Positions 1-8,000 of a stretch of DNA of 37,711 nt are shown here, one piece after another. Source of the DNA: Avimonoglobus sp965151315 (GTDB lineage Bacteria > Bacillota > Clostridia > UBA1381); the NCBI GenBank assembly GCA_965151315.1, contig CBCTZG010000024.1:1-37711 (forward strand), written 5' to 3'. Position 1 is the first letter of the stretch. Each line of letters opens with the position of its first letter. The position numbers and the translations under genes are program-made. A model generated the notes under the pieces. It searched no databases, was not told the DNA's origin, and saw only the letters and a program-made list of their open reading frames with translations.

Positions 1-30
1 AAAAACATGCAAAATTTCTTCGGCGTTTTC

Positions 31-207
31 CTACATTTTTACTTTGGCATTGACATTCGTCCTGCCGTTTGCTTTGAGCCAATTATCCGCCGGATCGGTG
101 TATTCGTTTGACTGTGCTGCAAATGTCACCTGCGGTACGCTGCCGAGCAGGAATACCGCCGCAAGCAGCGCAGACAAAACGGATTTTGTTTTGTTTCTGG
201 TTTTCAT
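31..207 (-). CDS. Short secreted protein, probably a truncated mobile-element surface protein
   Basis: This is a 58-residue frame beginning with a clear signal peptide: a basic start (MKTRNKTKS), a hydrophobic core (about residues 10-24) and a probable cleavage site after TFA-A near residue 31. The mature part is only about 27 residues and contains DPADNWLKANGRTN, then stops at a TAG. A strong Shine-Dalgarno sequence (AAGGAGGA) lies about 7 bases before the ATG. From memory, large secreted proteins carried by Clostridial integrative elements start in a similar way and run for hundreds of residues, so I infer that this is the 5' remnant of such a gene. The sequence past the stop was not recognisable in any frame. 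It follows the replication-initiator-like gene in the same direction. The reading frame is convincing, the family assignment is weak. Confidence 0.55.
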   Translation of the reverse strand: MKTRNKTKSVLSALLAAVFLLGSVPQVTFAAQSNEYTDPADNWLKANGRTNVNAKVKM

Positions 208-255
208 TTTTTCTTGTCCTCCTTGTTAAAATTCATTTTTTCAAAAAGCGCTTTT

Positions 256-283
256 CAAACAAAATGCCGCCCGTCAAGGCGGC
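256..283 (-). terminator. Probable rho-independent terminator after the replication-initiator-like gene
   Basis: On the minus strand a GC-rich hairpin (GCCGCC / GGCGGC, short loop, 266-283) is followed by a T-rich stretch (ATTTTGTTTG). It sits about 20 bases past the stop of the gene ending at 305 and before the secreted peptide starting at 207. The stem is short, so read-through is possible. Confidence 0.5.
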
Positions 284-304
284 CTGTACTGCCTGTATAT
301 GGAT

Positions 305-1192
305 TTATTCATGGCCGTATAAATCATGGTTCACCCGCGCGGTATAGTAGCTGTCCATAGTCGAGGGCGCATTGAACAGCGCCGCAAGCAGATACTTTTT
401 GATGTTGCGTACCTCCGTGGTGTTAGACTTCATGCAGTCGAGCACATACTCGATATGTTCCGCGTTCAGCTTTAACAGCTTTGATTTTACAACCGCCGCC
501 AGGTAAACGTCCCCGGCAATTATCAACCTGTCCTTTTGCGTGCATACCGTTTCAGTCAAGAGGTCAACAATTTCATCAAGCATTGTAATATCCTGTTTCA
601 GCTTGACCGTTAAAATGTTATACTCGATATTTTCTTTGATTAAATCCCTGTATGCGCTTATCTCATCATATCCTATCTTATCCCTGCCGCGCTTTTGGGC
701 GGTCCGGCTCTCTTTTTGATAAGATTTGATAGGATAAGTAGTTGATGTATTCGTATTTGATAATTCTTTATTTGATATATTAGTATTTAATTGTGCGGGG
801 TTTTCCTGTTCAGGACAACCCTGTTCAGGTTTTCCCAAGACTGGGTTATCCAAGACTGGATTTTCCCGTTTAGGTTTTTCCTGTTCAGGCAAAGCCGTTT
901 CCGGCTGCTCCAAAATGGTATATTCAATTGTTGTAAGCTGCCCCTTGTCATTCCGCACACGTTCACGGACAATATATCCGTGCTGCTCCAATTCCTTAAC
1001 CGCGCTGCATATGCTGTCTATGCCGTCCTTGCAGATTGACGCCAGCCCTTTGGTGGTGTAGTCCCAATTATCCGGCAGGGACAGCATAAGGGACAAAAGC
1101 CCTTTTGCCTTTAAGGACAGCGAAGTATTCCGTAAATGGTGGTTGCTCATTACGGTATAGTCGCGGGTTTTGTTGATTCTGAAAACCGCCAT
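305..1192 (-). CDS. Replication-initiator-like winged-helix protein of an integrative element
   Basis: The protein has 295 residues when started at the ATG at 1192, which is preceded by AAAGGGGG. The N-terminal 100 residues (MAVFRINKTRDYTVMSNHHL, then SLSLKAKGLLSLMLSLPDNW and GLASICKDG) match the N-terminal winged helix of the RepA/replisome-organizer-like proteins found in Clostridial conjugative elements. A linker rich in Pro, Glu and Asn follows (about residues 105-165). It carries short degenerate repeats such as PVLDNPVLGKPEQGCPEQ. The C-terminal part (about 180-290) is helical, ending KKYLLAALFNAPSTMDSYY, like the DUF6017-type C-terminal domain of these proteins. The likely role is replication or maintenance of the excised element. 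An in-frame extension up to 1246 lacks a ribosome binding site. I recognise the N-terminal type well and the C-terminal one less surely. Confidence 0.75.
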   Translation of the reverse strand: MAVFRINKTRDYTVMSNHHLRNTSLSLKAKGLLSLMLSLPDNWDYTTKGLASICKDGIDSICSAVKELEQHGYIVRERVRNDKGQLTTIEYTILEQPETALPEQEKPKRENPVLDNPVLGKPEQGCPEQENPAQLNTNISNKELSNTNTSTTYPIKSYQKESRTAQKRGRDKIGYDEISAYRDLIKENIEYNILTVKLKQDITMLDEIVDLLTETVCTQKDRLIIAGDVYLAAVVKSKLLKLNAEHIEYVLDCMKSNTTEVRNIKKYLLAALFNAPSTMDSYYTARVNHDLYGHE

Positions 1193-1251
1193 TAAAAATC
1201 CCCCTTTCCGTGAAATGAAAAAAGCGTCAGGATTTTCATGTCCCAACGCTT

Positions 1252-1365
1252 TTACTTTGTATTATTTTCTCTGTCTGCGCGTCCTGCGGCTATGCAGGCG
1301 CACATAATCATTACGCCGAACGCAGCTCCGGCAATAAAGCTAACGATTGCAGCTATTACTGTCAT
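1252..1365 (-). CDS. DUF3789-like small membrane protein
   Basis: This 37-residue protein starts at an ATG preceded by an ideal CGGAGGAA. It has one membrane helix (TVIAAIVSFIAGAAFGVMIM) followed by CACIAAGRADRENN. The pattern of one helix, then FGV-x-x-M-C-x-C and an A-x-R-AD-R-E tail is what I know as DUF3789, a very small protein repeatedly found in Clostridial conjugative elements next to the replication initiator. Its function is unknown. Its start overlaps the 3' end of the upstream Cys-rich gene by 26 bases, suggesting translational coupling. Confidence 0.75.
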   Translation of the reverse strand: MTVIAAIVSFIAGAAFGVMIMCACIAAGRADRENNTK

Positions 1366-1522
1366 TTCCTCCGTCCGCATTTTTAAGCGGTTCATATGCC
1401 AAACAGGTTTTCCCGTTGTGGCAATGCAGATACGGGCAAAACGGGTTCCGGTTATCCAGCAAATATGTGTCCTGCCCAGTCTTGCAGGTCGGGCATAGCT
1501 GCTTATTGTTTTTTGGTTTCAT
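1340..1522 (-). CDS. Small Cys-rich protein of an integrative element
   Basis: This 60-residue protein starts at an ATG with GAAAGGA about 10 bases upstream. It contains CPTCK near residue 10 and later CPYLHCHNGKTC, i.e. two CxxC-like pairs plus an extra Cys and His, suggesting a zinc-binding knuckle. Proteins of this length and spacing accompany DUF3789 and replication-initiator genes in Clostridial mobile elements. No function is assigned. It is the first gene of the minus-strand block 1522-305. Confidence 0.65.
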   Translation of the reverse strand: MKPKNNKQLCPTCKTGQDTYLLDNRNPFCPYLHCHNGKTCLAYEPLKNADGGNDSNSCNR

Positions 1523-1563
1523 TTATGAAAATCCTTTCTCGTAAAATTTAATTTTCCGGTCTG

Positions 1564-1592
1564 TTGACCGTCTAAGGATTTTATGTTATAAT
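1564..1592 (+). promoter_or_regulatory. Strong sigma-A promoter at the edge of the mobile-element block
   Basis: TTGACC (1564-1569) and TATAAT (1587-1592) are separated by 17 bases. It reads rightwards into a short leader-like frame and a hairpin. The nearest sizeable gene in that direction starts at 1903, beyond a terminator at 1800-1832. Confidence 0.75.
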
Positions 1593-1610
1593 ATATATTA
1601 ATAGGGAGCA

Positions 1611-1667
1611 ATGAAGCCGGTGCGGTAAAACAAAAAATGCCTTGATTTTTTATAATCAAAGCATTTT
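1611..1667 (+). other. Leader-like mini-frame followed by a hairpin
   Basis: An AGGGAG sequence precedes the five-codon frame MKPVR (1611-1628). Six bases later comes an AT-rich hairpin (AAAATGC-C-TTGATT paired with AATCAA-A-GCATTTT, 1634-1667, one mismatch). A strong promoter, a tiny translated leader and a hairpin form the layout of attenuators ahead of ribosome-targeting resistance genes in Gram-positive elements. Here no such gene follows, so it may be an abandoned leader. This is inference from layout only. Confidence 0.35.
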
Positions 1668-1799
1668 GAGAGAAGAAAAATATTTAATTTTAGAGTTAAT
1701 ACTGTGTATTGACTATCGGAAACCCTTGATTTTACTGCATTTGCGGATAAGTCCTGTAAGAACACTCGCACCACGTCGCAGCGATTCTCGCTGTTCTAA

Positions 1800-1832
1800 A
1801 GCTCCCATCCAGTTTGGATGGGAGCTTTTTTC
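1800..1832 (+). terminator. Rho-independent terminator
   Basis: A perfect 11-base-pair stem (AGCTCCCATCC / GGATGGGAGCT) with loop AGTTT is followed by a run of T. It lies about 70 bases before the gene at 1903 and would end transcripts from the promoter at 1564. The 50 bases before it contain a second small hairpin (AGCGA-TTC-TCGCT). Confidence 0.8.
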
Positions 1833-1902
1833 ATATCAGGTTCTTGTTTAGCACAGAATACCGATAAACAGACTGCTGTTTTGCGATTCATAAAAAAGGG
1901 GG

Positions 1903-3561
1903 ATGATGATGGAAAGAATATGCTGTCAAGCCATTACCTTCGCGGAAAAAGCCGCGTTTGCCGCAATTTCTCTTCTGGTTACTGTCGCCGCGTTTGCCAT
2001 GCTCTGTTTTGCCGCCGGGATCTCCGTTGGATTTTATACACTGGTTCTGCCGGCTGTGCTTTTGCTGGGGATTTCCTGTTTGCGCGGCCGCGGGCAATTC
2101 TATGCCGCCGTCCTGGTTCTTGCCATACTTGCTCTGTGGACGATTGTTTGCGGCCTTATTTTTGACTGGTCGTATGACGGCATGTACTACCATAAGCAAG
2201 CCATAATAACCTTGAAAGAGGGCTGGAATCCGCTCCGGCAAAGCTCTATAGAGGCGGACGTATTTGCCTCCTATCCAAACATGTCGTTATGGCTGGATAA
2301 TTATCCCAAGGGGATTTGGATCTTTTCTGCGGCAATTTACGCAATCACCAACCATTTGGAAACCGCAAAGGCTGTCAATATTTTGTTTCTTCTTCCTACC
2401 TTTTGCATTGCTTATGATGTAATGCGGGGTGTATATGGTCAATCCCGCGGAAGAAGCGCCGCGCTTGCGTTACTCTTTGTTCTCAATCCGGTATTTATTT
2501 GCCAGGTGTTCACTTCTTATAACGATTTGGCTGTGGGATGCTGTATTATTATGACCGTTCTCTTATGCATGAAAATTTATACAGAACGGGCAAATGCATA
2601 CACATATATTTTATTGTTTGGAATCGCGGCCTTTTCCTGCACAGTAAAGTTTACCGCGCCGGTATTTGTCGGAATTATACTGCTTGTAACGGGAATCTGT
2701 TATGCATGCAAGGTAAAGATGGGCTGGATAAAGCTTAAGCGGCCGGTTTTGATTGTTTTAACCGGATTTCTGACTGGCATCCTGCTGATTGGTTTTGACC
2801 CTTATGTCAAGCATTTAGCAGAAGGCAAACATATCGTCTATCCGGTTATGGGTGAAGGCGCATATGATATTATGAACACCAATCCGCCCGCTACGCTGGA
2901 AGAACACGGTCAGTTGGGAAAGCTTTTCATTTCCCTGTTTTCCCAAACCAATAATGATATTGCTCAGGTGCCGAGGCTGAAAATCCCGTTCTCGATCCAT
3001 AGTGCGGAATTGGACCATCTCAGCAACGCGGATATCCGCATTGGCGGGTTTGGGGTCCTATTCAGCGGAATTTTGATCTTATCCCTGTTGCTTTTCCTGG
3101 CCGCTGTTTGCAGCCGAATCAAGCTGCTCGCTGTAATCGGGATTTTTCTTTGTACATTTACGCTGCTGACCCTGTTTTTCCCGGAATCTTGGTGGGCGCG
3201 GTATACAAGCTATACATATTATATCCCCGTATTTATTTTGCTGTATAGCATGAATTCGTCCGGAGAAAGGCTTTCGTGGCTGAAATGGTTTCAGCGGTTA
3301 ATTTACGCGCTTTTTCTGGTAAACAGCGCTATTCTAATCTGGGCGGTGCTCAATACTGGGATCCAGACTACGGCGGAACTCAATCAGAAACTGGCTGAGG
3401 TCAAAGCAACGGACAAAAAGGTATTTGTCCGCGTCAATGACTTTCCAACGCATGTTAAGCTGTTCAGTGAATATGGGATTGATTTTGAAGTTGTGCACCA
3501 TGCGTTGAATCATCCGCAGATATTTTATCGGAACACGAAAATTGAATACGTTGAGGATTGA
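1903..3561 (+). CDS. Polytopic membrane protein, GT-C glycosyltransferase-like
   Basis: This is a protein of about 552 residues. Three ATG codons in a row (1903, 1906, 1909) follow AAAAGGGGG; the one at 1909 has the best spacing. About eleven hydrophobic segments span the membrane. The first extracytoplasmic loop (about residues 86-125) contains DWSYDGMYYHKQAII and later NYPKG, an acidic-aromatic loop like those in GT-C glycosyltransferases, which take sugars from polyprenyl-phosphate donors on the outer face. The last 80 residues are soluble (KVFVRVNDFPTHVKLF). The sugar and acceptor cannot be read from the sequence. No partner glycosyltransferase or flippase gene is adjacent. The neighbourhood is AT-rich and next to mobile-element genes, so horizontal acquisition is plausible. 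Confidence 0.6.
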   Translation: MMMERICCQAITFAEKAAFAAISLLVTVAAFAMLCFAAGISVGFYTLVLPAVLLLGISCLRGRGQFYAAVLVLAILALWTIVCGLIFDWSYDGMYYHKQAIITLKEGWNPLRQSSIEADVFASYPNMSLWLDNYPKGIWIFSAAIYAITNHLETAKAVNILFLLPTFCIAYDVMRGVYGQSRGRSAALALLFVLNPVFICQVFTSYNDLAVGCCIIMTVLLCMKIYTERANAYTYILLFGIAAFSCTVKFTAPVFVGIILLVTGICYACKVKMGWIKLKRPVLIVLTGFLTGILLIGFDPYVKHLAEGKHIVYPVMGEGAYDIMNTNPPATLEEHGQLGKLFISLFSQTNNDIAQVPRLKIPFSIHSAELDHLSNADIRIGGFGVLFSGILILSLLLFLAAVCSRIKLLAVIGIFLCTFTLLTLFFPESWWARYTSYTYYIPVFILLYSMNSSGERLSWLKWFQRLIYALFLVNSAILIWAVLNTGIQTTAELNQKLAEVKATDKKVFVRVNDFPTHVKLFSEYGIDFEVVHHALNHPQIFYRNTKIEYVED

Positions 3562-3681
3562 TATAGAAAGCCGTCATTACGTCCAAAATAGCCTTCTGTA
3601 AAAGGGGGATATTATTCTGCGATCTTCCCCTGTGCAAGGCAAGCCGTTTTGTTTTAATGAGAATATGGTTTACAATTTAAC

Positions 3682-3710
3682 TTGAATCTTTTCTGGAAAT
3701 ATGGTATAAT
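3682..3710 (+). promoter_or_regulatory. Sigma-A promoter for the GGDEF gene
   Basis: TTGAAT (3682-3687) and TATAAT (3705-3710) are 17 bases apart, and the start codon at 3745 is about 35 bases downstream of the -10 element. The gene therefore appears to be its own transcription unit. Confidence 0.8.
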
Positions 3711-3744
3711 CATTACCACAATTGATTTAAATAGGTGATTGACC

Positions 3745-4878
3745 ATGGAGTACGTTTTCCTTGCCCTTTCCGTTTTAGAAATGCTTTGCGTAAATGTGTA
3801 CACTTTTCATATGTGTTCTGAAAAAAAGCCCCCTGCTTTTACTGTCGTATCGGTAATCAGTATTTTTACGGCGTTGCTCTTTGGAGCGTTTTATTTGCTT
3901 TTTCATAACACGGATATTCTTGGCAGTGGAATTTTCATGGTATTCGGCATGGTGTACATTGTTCCGCTGACATTTTTATACCGTCAGCCTGTTAAATACA
4001 GCATTTCCATCATGTGCTCCTCCTGGATTTATACCATGCTGACCTATGCTTTATCCATCCAGATTGCGGGCCTTGTTCCCCAATGGAATGACCAGGCTTC
4101 TCTTCTGCTGTTCCAGACAGCCCTGTATATATTGACCGCGCGGCCATTTTTCAGGTTTCTGACCCAAAAATTTTTGTTTATTTTAAAAAACGCAGATCGA
4201 AAAACAAAAAACCTTTTATTCTGGCTCGGGATATCTTGGTTCTGTTTTGCAGTTCTTCTAAATTATGCGTTGGTTTTCGATATATCCTTATACACAGCGA
4301 AGATCACAAAAATACTGGTCCTTTGCGCTTCTGCTTTAAACGCGTTTATGACGTATCAAATTTTTTATTCTTTCCGCAGGGAAACCCAAAACGCTTTGGA
4401 ATATGAAAGCGCACTCAAGCTTGACGCGCTGACCGGGCTGAGAAACCGGATGGCCTTTTTAGAAGATGCGCAGGCCATGATTGACGGCTGTATTCCATTT
4501 ACAATCTTTTTTATAGATTTAGATAATTTTAAATCTGTAAATGATGATTATGGCCACATAAAGGGCGATCAGTATTTACGGCAATTTTCAACCGCTTTCT
4601 CAGAGCGCTTCTCTGCCTTGGGGACCTTTTATAGAATTTCGGGTGATGAATTTGTTTTCCTATATGTCAATAAGAAGCATGGCCACCCTGTCTATAGAAA
4701 AATAGAAAGCTTCACTATGCGCGACTGCGCGGACATTCCTTTCAAGGGCTTCAGTATGGGGAGCGCGTCCTATCCGGAGGATGCGCAAATACTAAATTCG
4801 CTGATCATGGCTGCCGATAAACGCATGTATGGAGAGAAAAAAAGTGTGGATTTAAAAAGGAAGTCTCAGCAGGAATAG
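3745..4878 (+). CDS. Membrane-anchored GGDEF diguanylate cyclase
   Basis: The protein has 377 residues. The ATG at 3745 is chosen because AGGTGA lies 6 bases upstream; a TTG at 3739 abuts that site. The first 200 residues form about six membrane helices. A short linker (about 205-225) leads to a GGDEF domain starting DALTGLRNRMAF (about 228), with IDLDNFKSVNDDYGHIKGD and the active-site loop RISGDEF (about 297-303). The signature is SGDEF instead of GGDEF, a tolerated variant, and the metal-binding acidic residues are present. The usual upstream RxxD inhibitory site is absent (SALG is found at that place), so product inhibition is unlikely. It probably makes cyclic di-GMP in response to a membrane signal. 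No EAL or HD-GYP domain is nearby. Confidence 0.85.
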   Translation: MEYVFLALSVLEMLCVNVYTFHMCSEKKPPAFTVVSVISIFTALLFGAFYLLFHNTDILGSGIFMVFGMVYIVPLTFLYRQPVKYSISIMCSSWIYTMLTYALSIQIAGLVPQWNDQASLLLFQTALYILTARPFFRFLTQKFLFILKNADRKTKNLLFWLGISWFCFAVLLNYALVFDISLYTAKITKILVLCASALNAFMTYQIFYSFRRETQNALEYESALKLDALTGLRNRMAFLEDAQAMIDGCIPFTIFFIDLDNFKSVNDDYGHIKGDQYLRQFSTAFSERFSALGTFYRISGDEFVFLYVNKKHGHPVYRKIESFTMRDCADIPFKGFSMGSASYPEDAQILNSLIMAADKRMYGEKKSVDLKRKSQQE

Positions 4879-4915
4879 GTGTTGTAGACGTTGGCATGGT
4901 CTTTCCGAAATAAAT

Positions 4916-4963
4916 AGCAAAATCAAGCCTGCTGATTAGATGCCGGCTTGATTTTGCTATTTT
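4916..4963 (+). terminator. Rho-independent terminator of the GGDEF gene
   Basis: A perfect 14-base-pair stem (AGCAAAATCAAGCC / GGCTTGATTTTGCT) with a 15-base loop is followed by ATTTTTC. It starts 37 bases after the stop codon. Confidence 0.8.
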
Positions 4964-4994
4964 TCATTTTGATATACATATATCCATGCATAAA

Positions 4995-5017
4995 CAGACA
5001 GCCATATAGCTCGTCTG
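4995..5017 (-). terminator. Weak hairpin downstream of the EndoQ-UvrD gene
   Basis: Read on the minus strand, CAGAC-G-AGC pairs with GCT-GTCTG with one bulge, followed by TTTATG. It lies about 35 bases past the stop at 5051. The stem is short and the T-tract poor, so it is only a candidate terminator. Confidence 0.3.
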
Positions 5018-5050
5018 TCCGTTTGGCTTTACCTACTGACAACCAAGCCG

Positions 5051-8000
5051 CTAATCAAACAAACTCATTTGTTTCCCTGCCGGTATTTTTTTTCGGCGGT
5101 CCATATACAGTGTATAGGCCTTTCGGGGAATTTCTTTCAAAAATGGCGATGGATCCTGTTTCCCACATACCATGATTAGTTGCTCTCTGGCGCGGGTCAT
5201 TCCGACATACAGGAGCCGGCGTTCTTCTTCTAGGTTTACTGGATATTTCCCTGCCTCTAACGGTATGCATCCCTGCTTCATACCGCTCAAAAACACCACA
5301 GGAAACTCCAGCCCCTTTGCCCCGTGGAACGTCATCAGCCGTACGGCCTCTCCGGTATAGCTCCCGCCGCTGCGGGAAATATCGCTTTCTGTTCCCAGCA
5401 GCAAATTATCCAGAAAAGACCGCATATCCGGATAGAAAACAGCTATATTGATCAACCGGCTAATCCCTTCTGATACTGGGATCCCATCCCTGCTTTGCCA
5501 GTCCTCTAATATTTTCATCGGGCTCTCTTTTTTTATTTTCGGGATAAATTCCTGCCGCAGTACATTCCAAAGCTGTAAATGCGGTGTTTTCCGAATCCAG
5601 GTATCCGGCCGGCCTTGCAGAACCGCTTCCGTAATATCCGGCGGACAATGGAAAATGGTTTCTAAGCAAAGCCGGCAGGACTGCTGATCGGCGGGATTCA
5701 GCAGGCTGCGGAAAAATGCAATGGTCCCCCGGACAACGGCGTCCTCCAGCAGCTCCTCGCGGCCGGTTACAATGTATGGAATACCCTCCTTTTGCAGACA
5801 ACTCTCCAGCAGCCTTGCCTGCCGGTGGGTGCGGTACAGCACTGCGATATCCGCAAAACCAAAAGCGCGCGGATTCTCTGTCTGCGCTCCTAGGTCCTGC
5901 GCATCCAGCATATCCATGCCGCCTACGATTTTATTGATCTCTTTCGCAATGAATATCCCTTCCGACAAATCGCTTTCCGCCTGATAAAGTACTGCGGCGC
6001 CGCTTTCCCTGCGCTGCGGTTCCAGCTTTCTTTGCGCTCCGGGGTTGTTTGAAATCAACGGAAGCGCACAGCCCAGCACCGCAGGCACAGAGCGGTAATT
6101 CTTTTCCAGCCGGATCTCCTGCAGTGTCGGATATAGCTTGCAAAGCTTCTGGAAGCATTCCCCGTCCGCCCCGCGGAAACCGTAAATCGACTGATCCGGG
6201 TCGCCAATGGCAAACAGGCTTTTCCCGCTCTGGTGCCATGCCTGGACCAGCCGCAGCTGCACAGCGTTCATATCTTGAAATTCGTCCACCAAAATATGGG
6301 TAAACCGTCTGTCCGGTGTTTTTGCGATTTCTAATCCTGCCAGCAGCAGGTCATCAAAATCCAGCAGCTGATTCCTGGCCAGGCTTTCCTGATAGGCCGT
6401 AAACGCCGTTTCCGGAATATCCCGCAGCGCCTGCCCATTTTTTTTCGCAGATACCGCCTGCAAAAACTTTCTGGCATTTACAGAAATCCCCATATCGTCA
6501 ATAATCGCCTGCGCGAATTCCGCCGCAGTGCAGGAATCGACCAAGGATGGCTTTTTTTTCTTTTCCGCAAGCATTGCCAGGCATATACTATGAAACGTTC
6601 CAATACAGAATTGGCCGGCAATTTTTTTGCTGCCAAAATGTTCACGCAGACGCTCCCGCAGTTCTCCCGCTGCCTGGGTAGTAAAGGTTACCGCCGTGAT
6701 TTCTCCCGGATCGGCCCCCTGATTCTCAATCAGATCTGCAATGCGAGCGATCAGGGTTTTGGTTTTCCCGGTTCCTGGCCCGGCAATAACCGCCACCACA
6801 GCGTTTTTTGCTTCCACCGCCTTTTTCTGTTCTGCATTCAAATCCGTCAGAATAGACGCCGAGGGTTGTCCTTCCCCATTTTTTTGCTTTTTTACAGACC
6901 TTGCCGGTCCCTTTTTCGTGTTTGCCGGAGCATCCGCTTCTTCCGCAAACAAGCAAAACTGCCCGTTCAGCGATTCGATATCTGCGGATGATAACAGGCT
7001 GATTTTACCGTACTCACCGTCATAGCCGGGGGTACGGTCAACCTGTCCGGCCCGCAACCGGCGGATTCCCTCTGCCACGCACGGCCCCATAACCCGGCGG
7101 ATATCCTCTATCGGCGCTTCCCGAAGAATATAGAATTCCGGCCCCAACGCGGCGAGCATTGCTTCATACTGCGCCTCCGCTTTTTTACCTGCGGCAGATA
7201 TTCCCGTTGACGCCGCGATAACCTCCTGCAGCGGGACTAAGCTTTCAAAGTGCGCCGGATTTTCAGGCCGATAGCCTTCCGGCCGATCCGCCAGCTCCTC
7301 TACCCGGTGAGATACGCCCACAGTAATTTTCTTCCCGCACACGGGACATTTCCCGTCATATGCTATCGTTTCCGACGGCATCAGGCAAACGCCGCATTTT
7401 CGGTGTCCGTCTAAATGATACTTACCCTCTTCTGGGAAAAATTCGATGGTACCGGCAAAGCCTTCCCCGGTTTCTATGGCCTGCCGCAGTGCGGCATAGG
7501 AAAGCGCCGTATCCAGTAGATTCGCCTCCCGGCCCAGCTTGTTGGGCGAATGGGCGTCGGAATTGGAGACCAAGCAATAGCCGTCTAATGCGGAAAGCCG
7601 CCAATTCATGGCCGGATCGGAAGATAAGCCTGTTTCTAAGGCATGGATATAGGGCGTTAAATCTCCGAAACATTCCGCAATCGTGTCAAAGCCGGAAAAC
7701 GCGCCGAACAGGGAAAAATGCGGCGTCCAAATATGAGCCGGAATAAAAATCGCTTCTGGGCAGGACTCCAGTGTGATCTCCAGCAGATCCCGGCTGTCCA
7801 GTCCCAGGATCGGCCGGCCGTCAGAATAGATATTCCCGATGGTCTCCAGCTTTCGGGAAAGCACATTGGCCTTTTCCAGGCTCGGCAGCAGAATGACATT
7901 ATGCACCTTGCGGACTTTTCCGTTCTTTTTATAAATGGAGCTGATCTCCCCGGAAATGACAAACCGAGGCCTGTCATCTTCACCAGCCGTATTTTCAGAC

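Noticed and set aside
1642..1851. 69-residue plus-strand frame across the terminator at 1800-1832
   Set aside because: It reads through a perfect terminator hairpin, lacks a ribosome binding site and looks like translated non-coding sequence.
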